Source: Schistocerca nitens
Taxonomy: Eukaryota; Arthropoda; Insecta; Orthoptera; Acrididae
DNA: 64,000 bases
Assembly (NCBI RefSeq): GCF_023898315.1
Contig: NC_064622.1
Coordinates: 181,246,178 to 181,310,177 of the forward strand
Direction of reading: 5' to 3'
Under the pieces are notes generated by a model. That model was not told the DNA's origin and did no database searches. It saw only the letters and a list, made by a program, of their open reading frames with translations. Below are positions 33,870 through 44,447 of this stretch, piece after piece (the stretch's first letter is position 1; every line of letters begins with the position of its first letter). The position numbers and the translations under genes were made by a program.

Positions 33870-34250
33870 CGTGTGTGATCACCTCGGACAGCAGTGCATC
33901 CTCTGCAAAGTCCTCACATGATGGTCACAAGATTGGGAACGAGTTCCCGTGGTAGGACATTCCATTCCTCCATCAGTGCGGTTGAAAATTGCTGGATGGT
34001 CGTTGGTGCAAGTGGACGAACGACAATACGTCTACCCAACGCATCCCACACTTATACAGTGGGCTTTAAGTAGCCTGAGCGGTCTGAACCGTCAATTCAC
34101 CGAATATCCTCTCGTTCCAAGAGCCCATTCACCTGCGCTATTCGGTACAACGGCGCATTGTCATCCACAAACATGAAATCAGGGCAGAATGTACCGCTGA
34201 AAACACGCCCATGAGGAAGAAGTGCAGTCTCACAATAACATATCAACGTG
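33870..34250 (-). pseudogene. Tc1-like transposase C-terminal remnant
   Basis: The minus strand reads FVDDNAPLYRIAQVNGLLE, the block around the second catalytic D, then VWDALGRRIVVRPLAPTT and ALMEEWNVLPRELVPNLV. These match the end of Tc1-like transposases in order. Stops interrupt it and the terminal repeats were not found. The region 34251-34640 upstream on this strand could hold more of the element but shows no motif. Confidence 0.65.
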
Positions 34251-34851
34251 GTTGCGATTGCACCTACTGTTTGATGTGTGTCCCTTCTACGGTCATCTGC
34301 CGCTGTAGTTAATTGTGTTGGCCAGTTTCTTCGGGCTGTTCCTGAGGACCGGACGCTCCTCGTGCAAATGAAACAACGCTGCGAGCAATATCATCACTAC
34401 ACTCGTCACACCATCCTGCTTCCCGTTTTCCGATGAATTCTCGCACTGTGAAGTTATCCATGAGTTGTTTGCTGGCCATGTCGGAATGAAGAACACCAGC
34501 ACAGTATACCGTAACTGCTCACTGAGTGACAGACACTTTCTGTTCCCGTGTCTTCTACTGCATCGTGTTGCGAGGTCAGCCCCATTTGGCGCTGAAGTCA
34601 GGCTTCGTTCGTACCCTAAGATGTGCAACTTCCTGTGCACAACTGGATATGGGTTGAAGCACGCTCCTGCACTTACATTCCTTTCAAACCTCGTAGCTAA
34701 TATGTTACTTTATCCAGCCTGTCCTTAAATTTTACAGGATAGTGTATAATCAATTGGCACTTACAGTATATTTTCACCTCTGCCGTAGATACAGGAAGGT
34801 TCACCAACACACCCACGACTCGACCGTTACAGTGACGTCTGCGCTGTAATA

Positions 34852-34858
34852 ACACACA

Positions 34859-34890
<32 letters not shown>
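34852..34890. repeat. (CA)n microsatellite
   Basis: CA repeat with one interruption (AA at 34860-34861). Confidence 0.95.
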
Positions 34891-35531
34891 TCACATCACA
34901 TTCATGCAAATATTTTTAGCTTCTGAATGAAAATACAGAAACGGTGATACCGACAATCTGACAAGAAACTATGTGTGGGTGATTATAAAAAACATTTTGC
35001 AGTGTTCAGCTTGTGACTGATTGATGTGTGTAAGTGATGCCGTTACCTGACTAGCACACGTACGAGGTGGAAGAAAATAGACGCGCTTCCAATCGAAAAT
35101 ACATATAAAATCTACACTACTGGCCATTGAAATTGCTACACCAAGAAGAAATGCTCGGCCGCCATTGACCAGACGTTTTCAATTAGCGAGAGATCTGGAG
35201 AATGTGCTGCCCAGGGCAGCAGTCGAACTTTTTCTGTATCCAGAAAGGCCTGTACAGGACCTGCAACATGCGGTCGTGCATTATCCTGCTGAAATGTAGG
35301 ATTTCGCAGGGATAGAATGAAGGGTAGAACCACGGGTCGTAACACATCTGAAATGTAGCGTCCACTGTTCAAAGTTCCGTCAGTGCGAACAAGAGGTGGC
35401 CGAGACGTGTAACCAATGGCACCCCATACCATCACGCCAAGTGATACGCCAGTATCGCGATGACGAATACACGCTAGCAAATTGCGTTCACCGAGATGTC
35501 GCCAAACACGGATGCCACCATCATGATGCAC

Positions 35532-36939
35532 CGTGTACCGCAAGTCTCTAGACGAACGGAGGGTTCCAAATGATTGGAAGAGAGCACAGGTAGTCCCAGT
35601 CTTCAGGAAGGGTCGTCGAGCAGATGCGCAAAACTATAGACCTATATCTCTGACGTCCATCTGTTGTAGAATTTTAGAACATGTTTTTTGCTCGAGTATC
35701 ATGTCGTTTTTGGAAACCCAGAATCTACTATGTAGGAATCAACATGGATTCCGGAAACAGCGATCGTGTGAGACCCAACTCGCGTTATTTGTTCATGAGA
35801 CCCAGAAAATATTAGATACAGGCTCCCAGGTAGATGCTATTTTTCTTGACTTCCGGAAGGCGTTCGATACAGTTCCGCACTGTCGCCTGATAAACAAAGT
35901 AAGAGCCTACGGAATATCAGACCAGCTGTGTGGCTGGATTGAAGAGTTTTTAGCAAACAGAACACAGCATGTTGTTATCAATGGAGAGACGTCTACAGAC
36001 GTTAAAGTAACCTCTGGCGTGCCACAGGGGATTGTTATGGGACCATTGCTTTTCACAATATATATAAATGACCTAGTAGATAGTGTCGGAAGTTCCATGC
36101 GGCTTTTCGCGGATGATGCTGTAGTATACAGAGAAGTTGCAGCATTAGAAAATTGTAGCGAAATGGAGGAAGATCTGCAGCGGATAGGCACTTGGTGCAG
36201 GGAGTGGCAACTGTCCCTTAACATAGACAAATGTAATGTATTGCGAATACATAGAAAGAAGGATCATTTATTGTATGATTATATGATAGCGGAACAAACA
36301 CTGGTAGCACTTACTTCTGTAAAATATCTGGGAGTATGCGTGCGGAACGATTTGAAGTGGAATGATCATATAAAATTAATTGTTGGTAAGGCGGGTACCA
36401 GGTTGAGATTCATTGGGAGAGTGCTTAGAAAATGTAGTCCATCAACAAAGGAGGTGGCTTACAAAACACTCGTTCGACCTATACTTGAGTATTGCTCATC
36501 AGTGTGGGATCCGTACCAGATCGGGTTGACGGAGGAGATAGAGAAGATCCAAAGAAGAGCGGCGCGTTTCATCACAGGGTTATTTGGTAACCGTGATAGC
36601 GTTACGGAGATGTTTAATAAACTCAAGTGGCAGACTCTGCAAGAGAGGCGCTCTGCATCGCGGTGTAGCTTGCTCGCCAGGTTTCGAGAGGGTGCGTTTC
36701 TGGATGAGGTATCGAATATATTGCTTCCCCCTACTTATACCTCCCGAGGAGATCACGAATGTAAAATTAGAGAGATTAGAGCGCGCACGGAGGCTTTCAG
36801 ACAGTCGTTCTTCCCGCGAACCATACGCGACTGGAACAGGAAAGGGAGGTAATGACAGTGGCACGTAAAGTGCCCTCCGCCACACACCGTTGGGTGGCTT
36901 GCGGAGTATAAATGTAGATGTAGATGTAGATGTAGATGC
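35532..36939 (+). mobile_element. CR1/L2-like LINE, 5'-truncated, inside a Tc1 transposon
   Basis: About 1.4 kb, plus strand, with an intact RT frame, a short 3' UTR 'ccacacaccgttgggtggct' and a tail of atgtag repeats (36912-36939). The Tc1 reading resumes on both sides (left ends ccatcatgatgc, right starts tgtaaacataac). A duplication of about 5 bp (gatgc) is possible, but the tail hides it. Confidence 0.85.
35533..36852 (+). CDS. CR1/L2-like LINE reverse transcriptase, 5'-truncated but open (439 codons)
   Basis: Uninterrupted frame from the truncation point to a TAA. RT motifs: VPNDWKRAQVVPVFRKGRR, NYRPISLTSICCRILEHV, motif A LDFRKAFDTVPH, motif B SGVPQGIVMGPLLF, motif C MRLFADDAVVY, motif D/E zone SVKYLGVCVRNDLKW. 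The C-terminal part ends FFPRTIRDWN, a signature of CR1/L2-group elements. No endonuclease, since it was cut off on insertion, so it is not autonomous. The lack of any lesion suggests recent insertion. Confidence 0.88.
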   Translation: MYRKSLDERRVPNDWKRAQVVPVFRKGRRADAQNYRPISLTSICCRILEHVFCSSIMSFLETQNLLCRNQHGFRKQRSCETQLALFVHETQKILDTGSQVDAIFLDFRKAFDTVPHCRLINKVRAYGISDQLCGWIEEFLANRTQHVVINGETSTDVKVTSGVPQGIVMGPLLFTIYINDLVDSVGSSMRLFADDAVVYREVAALENCSEMEEDLQRIGTWCREWQLSLNIDKCNVLRIHRKKDHLLYDYMIAEQTLVALTSVKYLGVCVRNDLKWNDHIKLIVGKAGTRLRFIGRVLRKCSPSTKEVAYKTLVRPILEYCSSVWDPYQIGLTEEIEKIQRRAARFITGLFGNRDSVTEMFNKLKWQTLQERRSASRCSLLARFREGAFLDEVSNILLPPTYTSRGDHECKIREIRARTEAFRQSFFPRTIRDWNRKGR

Positions 36940-37668
36940 TGTAAACATAACCTGGATTCATCCGAAAAAATGACCTTTTGCCATTCGTGCACCCAGGTTC
37001 GTCGTTGAGTACAGCATCGCATGCGCTACTGTCTGTGATGCAGCGTCAAGGGTAACCGCAGCCATTTTCTCCGAGCTGATAGTCCATGCTGCTGCAAACG
37101 TCGTCGAACTATTCGTGCAGATGGTTGTTGTCTTACAAACGTCCATATCTGTTGACTCAGGGATCGAGACGTGGCTGCACGTTCCGTTACAGCCATGCGG
37201 GTAAGATGCCTGTCATCTCGACTGCTAGTGATACGAGGCCTTTGGGATCCAGCACGGCGTTCCGTATTACCCTCCTGAACCCACCGATTCCATATTCTGC
37301 TAACAGTCATTGGATCTCGACCAACGCGAGCAGCAATGTCGCGATACGACTAACCGCAACTCTATAGGCTACAATACGACCTTTATCAAAGTCGGAAACG
37401 TGATGGTACGCATTTCTCCTCGTTACACGAGGCATCACAACAACGTTTCACCAGGCAACGCCGGTCAACTGCTGTTTGTGTATGAGAAATTGGTTGGAAA
37501 CTTTCCTCATGTCAGCACGTTGTAGGTGTCGCCACCGGCGCCAACCTTGCGTGAATGCTCTCAAAAGCTAATCATTTGCATATCACAGCAACTTCTTCCT
37601 GTCGGTTAAATTTCGCGTCTGCAGCACGTCATCTTCGTGGTGTAGCAATTTTAATGGCCAGTAGTGTA

Positions 37669-40294
37669 CATAATAGTTTAAGTTTGCTAGGATGAGATTC
37701 AGTTTACGACTTTATAAGGGCTTTCAGAGCAATAAATCTCCTTTATCTTTCAGTTTCAAATTGCGTATCAGACCATTTCTCCAACATGCATTCCTACATG
37801 TCGTGGGTTGTGTGGACCGTACTCTGTTTACATGAATCAGAAATACCGGCAATAATACAAGATGCAGGCGAACAAGGCAGAACGGAAAAAGAAATGAAAA
37901 GAATGAGTTTGTGTTACACTAATAGTACAATACATTCTTGTTTCTGTAAACTGAGGTAAGTGAGGAGAGTTTTCAGAATTCCCACTTCTTTTTTGTAATT
38001 CACATACCACAACAAATACAACCTACTGTATCAGAAAAGTAGATTACATCGGGATCAACTTTTCATCGTGCACAGACTGGATTAGTCATTTGCAGTACTG
38101 GACAGTCGATTAATTATCGTTAATTTGCAAGGTTTCTGTTAAAGGTCATGAGCAGTTCTGTGAGCAAATCATACTCAGATGCAAGGCAGAGAATGTAAGA
38201 GCTACGTTTTTAAATCCCTGCCACCTTCCATGGTGGAAATGAGGCAAATTTTCTGTTACGCACAGTGAAAAAATATTGGATTACTGAAATCGTTTAAACT
38301 TTATATTAATTGGAGACTCGTTCCGCAAGTAATAAGAAACATTTCAGTGTTGTAAATCAAAATCTGAGTTGATATCAATAAAATTTGAAGGGAAAATATC
38401 ACATATGAAGAGCAAAATGTGGCGGACTTTCGTTTGAATGTTGAATATTAAATTTGATGGCCTACAATCGTCAGGAACGTAGGCGGAAATTAAATCAGTA
38501 TTCGGCCACCAAGTTTCTAAAGCACTCAACGCTCTATTACCCTCTGTCTCCTTCCCTCTCTTTCCCTTTCTATCTCTCTATCTCTTTCTCTCTCACAGCA
38601 GAATTAACGCTAACTTGCAAACTGACATCTGAATTCTGCCTCTGATATTTATGCGTAGCAGTTTTTCGAATGTTTCGATAAACACAACTGTTCAAGCCTT
38701 TATTGACTTTTCCATACCGAACGAAATTACAAAACTGAGCTCGCGTTTCTCACAAATCAAACTGGGCACTTGGCAAGAGCATTCTGGCTGTGTTTCAAAT
38801 GGAAGCCACACATTCATGCTGTTGTCGATGCTTTGTTTCTCATTTCCTTTTCCACACTGACAGAGTCATTGTTTGCATAAAACGTGGAATACTAGGTCTT
38901 CAGTATGGAATGATATAGAGAATTTCACGAAAATGTGAAGTGGGATAGTTCTGGTCTGATAGCAGGGAAACCGTCTAATAAGTGTTATTTACTTCATTTT
39001 AATTTCCATATAACAGATCTCGTAATTAGATTTTCCGAGCTTTTATTTCGGATTGATCGAACACGTTCGTCATAGTCCGCATGATAGTATCATCACTGCG
39101 CAGCTTTGTTATATGATTAAGGGTATATTCCCTTGAATACATATAGTTGGCTGATCTTCAGTAATTTAGCTGAAACTAAACGATGGAAAATTCCCGTATT
39201 ATTTCTTATCTATGTGTATAAAGCTTTTCGTTATTATTTACTATAAGATTGTTCGGTGTAGTTAACTTTCAGCAGTCAGATGACATAAATCTGAAAGCCG
39301 AATTTGGGATGGTAGCTTTGATGGGTAGCTATTTAGTTTCACTTTCCGGCCGCTTCAGAGCATTCGGCAGCCGGGGAAATTTTGTATTTATTGCAGCTTC
39401 CTAAGTGAATTCTTTACAGGGCTTGCAATTAGGAAATAAGTTTCTTTACACAGTGTGTGACCGAGTCTCGATGTACCGTTAACGCTGGTGTCTGAAATAC
39501 TGGTACGGAACTAGGAGTGGAACTTTCAACACGGAAGAGCATCGCACGTCCATGTCTACATCCAAAATTCTCATGTACTTTGCCCTTGCTGTTAGTAGGA
39601 GCATATCTTTGAACTCGGATGTTGCTGCTACACGCTGCTTGCAATCACTTACCACCAGATAACTGTGTAATCTAATTTTCCGAATGCTTAGAAATCAGAG
39701 AATGTAAAGTTACCGTATTTCCCGAGCCATCCGCTGAATTCAACAGTGACTGCATGGCCACAAGACTGGAGCAAGCGGGAGAGATCTGAAGGATTTCCAT
39801 TGTTGTAGCTGCCGTAGATGAAGTCTCGAGCCGGCACTTTAAGGCGGTGTAAGGGCATAAGAATAACTGAATTCTGTCGCTATGTGCGTTCTGAAGGCAT
39901 CATTTGAAATATCTTATCGTATGATAATAGTAGACCATAGTATAAGTATCATTGGTGTAATCTATTAACTATGTAATCTAAACTATTCAAATGAATAAAT
40001 CTAAAGAATAATTGTACGAACATTAGCTTAGTCACTTGCACGCTCTTGTTAACCGTCGTAATACCAAGGAGGGGGGGAGGGCTACTTTACGCCCGCTATT
40101 TGAAAATGTTCTGGCCTAGTCATGTGCTCTATATTTGAAAATGGTGAAAAAAATATTTATTGATTTTGATGACGTTAGCACCAGATCCAGCATTTTGAAT
40201 TTTTCTACAAAACGTTCTCAATTATTTAAGTCGTTTTAGTAAATGTGACTTTATCCAAGAAATATTATATTCATATTTACAAGCTCAGGACCCT

Positions 40295-40298
<4 letters not shown>
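37669..40298. other. No recognisable feature
   Basis: About 2.6 kb AT-rich sequence. A CT-rich tract lies at about 38535-38600. No coding frame above about 70 codons, no tRNA-like module. Confidence 0.5.

Positions 40299-40361
<63 letters not shown>
40299..40361. repeat. (AT)n microsatellite
   Basis: About 31 AT units. No transposon end was recognised beside it, unlike the tract at 14676. Confidence 0.95.
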
Positions 40362-40367
<6 letters not shown>

Positions 40368-41146
40368 GTCATGTGAAATAACTCAGTGACAGAATTAACG
40401 AAATGGTATTTTCTTAATTTTTTGTGGTTGTCATGAAAGTATCCCTCCTCTCTAAGTTCACAGAACGGAAAATGCAGTACATATTTAAAATTGATTTTGA
40501 TGACTAAAGTAAACAACAATTAACGAAATTTGTCTATTTTTAATTTTTTGCCTGGTTTTTCGTGGTGGACATAAAGTACCCCACCCCTTTTCCTGAACGC
40601 ATTATGGAAAATACGTTGGTATTTCTAACCTTAATTCATGTATGAACTTTGACATACCTTTAAAAGGTGTAAGGTATTCCACACATAGACCATGTTCAAG
40701 ATGAGGGTAGACAGATGAAAGTGCAGATCGCCTTCTCCGACCACAGTTTGCCTTGATATTAATCATCAGTCGGCATTCTAATTGACAGCCAAATCTTAAC
40801 GCACAGAAATGGTCAAATAATGTAAATAGCTGAGAGCGCGAGAACGTTGTATAATCTTTTAAGACGGTAAACGTATGGCGCAAAATTTAAGCTGTGTGAT
40901 CGGTTCTATCTTGCTAGTCTCAAGTCAAGGACATACTCAACGCTGGCCTTTCTCCCCCTCCCACCTCAGAGGAAAAAAAAAAACTGCAGACCGAAAATGC
41001 CAGCGAAACGGCCAAATAGACAACGTATCGCATCAGAGTAAGTTTGAAGGAAGTCAGAACATGTAACAGATACAGGCTTTTGGCACGTGTATCTGCAACC
41101 ATCTGTTGTCAAATATTGTCATTCACCGTGACACTGACATGCGTTC
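40362..41146. other. No recognisable feature
   Basis: Non-coding. An A-run at 40973-40982 and short frames without motifs. Confidence 0.45.
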
Positions 41147-41227
41147 CCTACACGATTCCAGTCCTGGGTAGGTTCTTGCTTTAAGTAATTGTAAGCACGC
41201 TTCGAAAGTAGAAACTGGGACCCTAAA
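41147..41227. repeat. Left 81-bp direct repeat flanking a LINE
   Basis: It starts cctacacgattccagtcctg and ends ctgggaccctaaa. It matches 44367-44447 with no gap and about seven base differences. Between them lies the LINE with its insertions. Confidence 0.8.
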
Positions 41228-41414
41228 GATTAGATTAGTACTTGTTCCATAGATCAGCTGGCCGGTGTGGCCGTGCGGTTCTATACACGATTCCAGTCCT
41301 AGGTTCTTGCTTTAAGTAATTGTAAGCACGCTTCGAAAGTAGAAACTGGGACCCTAAAGATTAGATTAGTACTTGTTCCATAGATCAGCTGGCCGATGTG
41401 GCCGTGCGGTTCTA
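41149..41414. repeat. Tandem duplication across LINE end and SINE head
   Basis: Two units, 41149-41283 (135 bp) and 41284-41414 (about 131 bp, lacking four bases). Each includes the LINE flank, the LINE 3' end and the first bases of the SINE head up to gccgtgcggttcta. The duplication therefore came after the SINE arrived. Confidence 0.85.
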
Positions 41415-41590
41415 GGCTCTTCAGTCTGGAACTGCGTGACCGCTACGGTCGCAGGTTCGAATCCTTCCTCGGGCATGGATGTGTGCGATGTCCTTAGGTT
41501 GGTTAGGTTTAAGTAGTTCTAAGTTCTAGGGGACTGATGACCACAGATGTTAAGTCCCATAGTGCTCAGAGCCAGTTGAACCATTTTTTT
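41388..41590 (+). mobile_element. SINE (type 1) in LINE 3' region
   Basis: Head gctggccgatgtggccgtgc, B-box ggttcgaatccttcc, tail gctcagagccagttgaacca. Target duplication ccatagatca / ccgtagatca with one mismatch (41378-41387, 41591-41600). Confidence 0.9.
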
Positions 41591-42035
41591 CCGTAGATCA
41601 TGAATACGACACTTCGTAATGATGTGGAACGTTTCAGGTTAATAAAAGGTGTCTATGCAAGATATTACATTACACAAAATATTACATGCCACTTATCTTT
41701 TTTTTTTTTTTTTTTTTTTTTTTTTAGTGGGAGGTGGGGCAACTGCCCACTTAATATATCCAAAAATTCATCTAACGAGTATAAGGAGTTGCCATTCAGA
41801 AATTCTTTTGATTTCCTTTTAAATGCTATATGGCTACTTGTCAGACTTTTGATGCTATAAGGTAAGTAACCAAAGACTTTTGTGGCAGCATAATTTACCC
41901 CCCTTCTGAGCCGAAGTTAAATTTAACCTTGAGTAGTGAAGATCATCCTTTCTCCTTGTGTTGTAGCCATGTACACTGCTATTTCTTTTGAATTCGTTCT
42001 GATTCTTAATAACAAATTTCATAAGTGAATATATA

Positions 42036-43543
42036 CAGGGTGTTACAAAAAGGTATGGCCAAATTTTCAGGAAACATTCCTCACACACAAATAAAGTAAA
42101 GATGTTATGTGTCCGGAAACGCTTAATTTCCATGTTACAGCACATTTTAGTTTCGTCAGTATGTAGTTTCCTCGATTCACCACCAGTTGGCCCAATTGAA
42201 GGAAGGTAATGTTGACTTCGGTGCTTGTGTTGACATGCGACTCATTGCTCTACAGTACTAGCATCAAGCACATCAGTATGTAGCACCAACAGGTTAGTGT
42301 TCATCACGAACGTGGTATTGCAGTTAGTGCAATGTTTACAAATGCGGAGTTGGCAGATGCCCATTTGATGTATGGATTAGCACGGGGCAATAGCCGTGGC
42401 GCGGTACGTTTGTATCGAGACAGATTTCCAGAACGAAGGTGTCCCGACAGGAAGATGTTCGAAGCAATTTATCGGCGTCTTAGGGAGCACAGAACATTCC
42501 AGCCTATTACTCGCGACTGGGGAAGACCTAGAACGACGAGGACACCTGCAATGGGCGAGGCAATTCTTCGTGCAGTTGACGATAACCCTAATGCCAGCGT
42601 CAGAGAAGTTGCTGCTGTACAAGGTAACTGTATGGATAGTGCTGCGGGAGAACCAGTTGTTTCCGTACCATGTACAGCGTGTGCAGGCACTATCAGCAGC
42701 TGATTGGCCTCCACGGGAACACTTCTGCGAATGGTTCATCCAGCAATGTGTCAATCCTAATTTCACTGCAAATGTTCTCTTTACGGATGAGGCTTCATTC
42801 CAACGTGATCAAATTGTAAATTTTCACAATCGTGTGGGCTGACGAGAATCCGCACGCAAATGTGCAATCACGTCATCAACACAGATTTTCTGTGAACGTT
42901 TGGGCACCTACGCTCAATGGAGCACGTTATCATGATTTCATACGGGATACTCTACCCGTGCTGGTAGAACATGTGCCTTTACAAGTACGACACAACATGT
43001 GGTTCATGTACGATGGAGCTCCTGCACATTTCAGTCGAAGTGTTCGTACGCTTCTCAACAACAGATTCGGTGACCGATGGATTGGTAAAGGAGGACCAAT
43101 TCCATGGCCTCCACGCTCTGCTCTCCTGACCTCAACCCTCTTGACTTTCATTTATGGGGGCATTTGAAAGCTCTTGTCTACGCAACCGCGGTACCAAATG
43201 TAGACACTTTTCGTGCTCGTATTGTGGACGGCTGTGATACAATACGCCATTCTCCAGGACTGCATCAGCGCATCAGGGATTCCATGCGACGGAGGGTGGA
43301 TGCATGTATCTTCGCTAACGGAGGACATTTTGAACATTTCCTGTAACAAAGTGTTTTAAGTCACGCTGGTACGTTCTGTTGCTGTGTGTTTCCATTCCAT
43401 GATTAACGTGATTTGAAGAGAAGTATTAAAATGATCTCTAACATGGAAAGTAAGCGTTTCCGGACACATGTCCACATATTTTCTTTCGTTGTGTGTAAGG
43501 AATGTTTCCTGAAAGTTTGGCCATACCGTTTTGTAACACCCTG
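42036..43543 (+). mobile_element. DUF4817-type mariner-related transposon
   Basis: 1508 bp. Ends cagggtgttacaaaaaggta and taccgttttgtaacaccctg, with inverted similarity for about 100 bp inward (both sides include a ttccggacac segment). TA on each side (42034-42035, 43544-43545). It lies inside the LINE reading frame at 43544/42034. Confidence 0.92.
42332..43346 (+). pseudogene. DUF4817-type mariner-related transposase (frameshifted)
   Basis: N-terminal FTNAELADAHLMYGLARGNS and RLYRDRFPERRCPDRKMF, a DUF4817 helix-turn-helix pattern. Catalytic blocks: NVLFTDEASF, MWFMYDGAPAHFSRSVR and SPDLNPLDFHLWGHLK. About 41 residues separate the second D from the D of PLDF. Frame breaks near 42600, 42840 and at 43117, where a five-base repeat (gctct) shifts the frame just before SPDLNP. 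End ANGGHFEHFL is typical. Confidence 0.85.
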
Positions 43544-44366
43544 TATATATATTGTGAGGCTACTCTGAAGATACCTAGCACTTTAAATAAGTGTCTGCAG
43601 GATGATCTTGGATAAGCTCTAGCAATTATGCCGATTACATGCTTTTGTGCAATGAACACTCTTTTACTCAATGATGAGTTACCCCAGAATATGATGCCAT
43701 ACGAAAGCAGAGAATGAAAATAGGCGTGGTAAGTCAATTTACTGAGATGTATATCGCCAAAATTTGCAATGACCCTAATAACATAAGTAGCTGAACTCAA
43801 ACGTTTCAGCAGATCTTCAGTCTGTTTTTTCCAGTTCAACCCCTCATCAATGCATACACCTAGAAATTTTGAACATTCTACGTTAGCTACCGATTTCTGG
43901 CCGAAGTCTCTATTTATTAATGGTGTCTTTCCATTCGCTGTGTGGAACTGTATATACTGTGCTTTGTCAAAGTTTAATGAGTGCCCATTTGTAGAGAACC
44001 ACTTAATGATTTTCTGAAAAACATCATTTACAATTTCATCAGTTAATTTTTGTCTGTTGGGTGTGATAGCTACACTTGTATCATCGGCAAAAAGTACTAG
44101 GCTTGCATCTTCATGAAAATAGAATGGTAAGTCATTAACATATATTAATAACAGCAGAGGACCTAAGACTGAACCTTGTAGCACCCCATTCTTGATTGTT
44201 CCCCAGGTTGGGAAATCACCAGTTTTTTGCATATTATGTGAACTGCTTATTTCAACATTCTGCACCCTTGCAGTTGGGTATGATTTAAACGATTTGAGCG
44301 CTGTCCCATTCATACCATAGTACTTGAGCTTATGTAGAAGTATTCTATGATTTGCACAATCAAAAG

Positions 44367-44447
44367 CCTACACGACTCCAGTCCTGGGTATGTTCTTGCT
44401 TTAAATTATTATAAGCACACTTCGAAAGTAGAAACTGGGACCCTAAA
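44367..44447. repeat. Right 81-bp direct repeat flanking a LINE
   Basis: Counterpart of 41147-41227, starting cctacacgactccagtcctg and ending ctgggaccctaaa. After it the sequence (aggaatctagtgg) differs from the LINE. Confidence 0.8.

Larger units (their letters stand above)
35136..37310 (-). pseudogene. Tc1-like transposase, split and C-terminally deleted
   Basis: N-terminal piece 37310-37026 (TVSRIWNRWVQEGNTERR, helix-turn-helix part; PSARIVRRRLQQHGL). Next the first catalytic block VIFSDESRL near 36975, then, beyond the LINE, DGGIRVWRHLGERN and FQQDNARPHVAGP, with SPDLSLIENVW as third block (35543-35136). The spacing of the last two acidic residues is 34, as in classic Tc1. The sequence after ENVWSMAAE is gone. 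Confidence 0.85.
35115..37666 (-). mobile_element. Tc1-like transposon carrying a LINE and an internal deletion
   Basis: Ends cactactggccattgaaatt and aattttaatggccagtagtg form the terminal inverted repeats. TA on both sides (35113-35114, 37667-37668). The minus-strand transposase is split by a CR1/L2-like LINE at about 35532-36939. Near the left end the transposase stops at about 35160 and jumps straight to the repeat, so the C-terminus was deleted. Confidence 0.88.
41228..44366 (-). mobile_element. Jockey/CR1-group LINE with SINE, mariner and tandem duplication inside
   Basis: Minus-strand LINE, 5'-truncated exactly at RT motif A (44366). Its 3' end is near 41228, where the strand reads ...ctaatctaatc. 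Inside: a mariner-type transposon (42036-43543), an A-rich stretch (T run at about 41698-41726), a SINE (41388-41590) and a local tandem duplication (41149-41414). 81-bp direct repeats bound it. Confidence 0.7.
41740..44366 (-). pseudogene. Reverse transcriptase of the Jockey/CR1-group LINE, split by mariner
   Basis: The upper part (44366-43544) begins at motif A AFDCANHRILLHKL, then LQGSVLGPLLLLIYVNDL (motif B), LVLFADDTSVAI (motif C) and YHAYFHSLLSYGIIFWGNS. After the mariner the lower part (42033-41740) continues SLMKFVIKNQNEFKRNSS, then HGYNTRRKDDLHYSRLN. These joints follow the usual order of the family. The upper part is a long open frame (about 270 codons), so the lesion is mainly the transposon. 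Confidence 0.8.

Noticed and set aside
40277..40519. Small minus-strand coding frame
   Set aside because: It runs through the (AT)n tract; its repeated IY residues come from the microsatellite.
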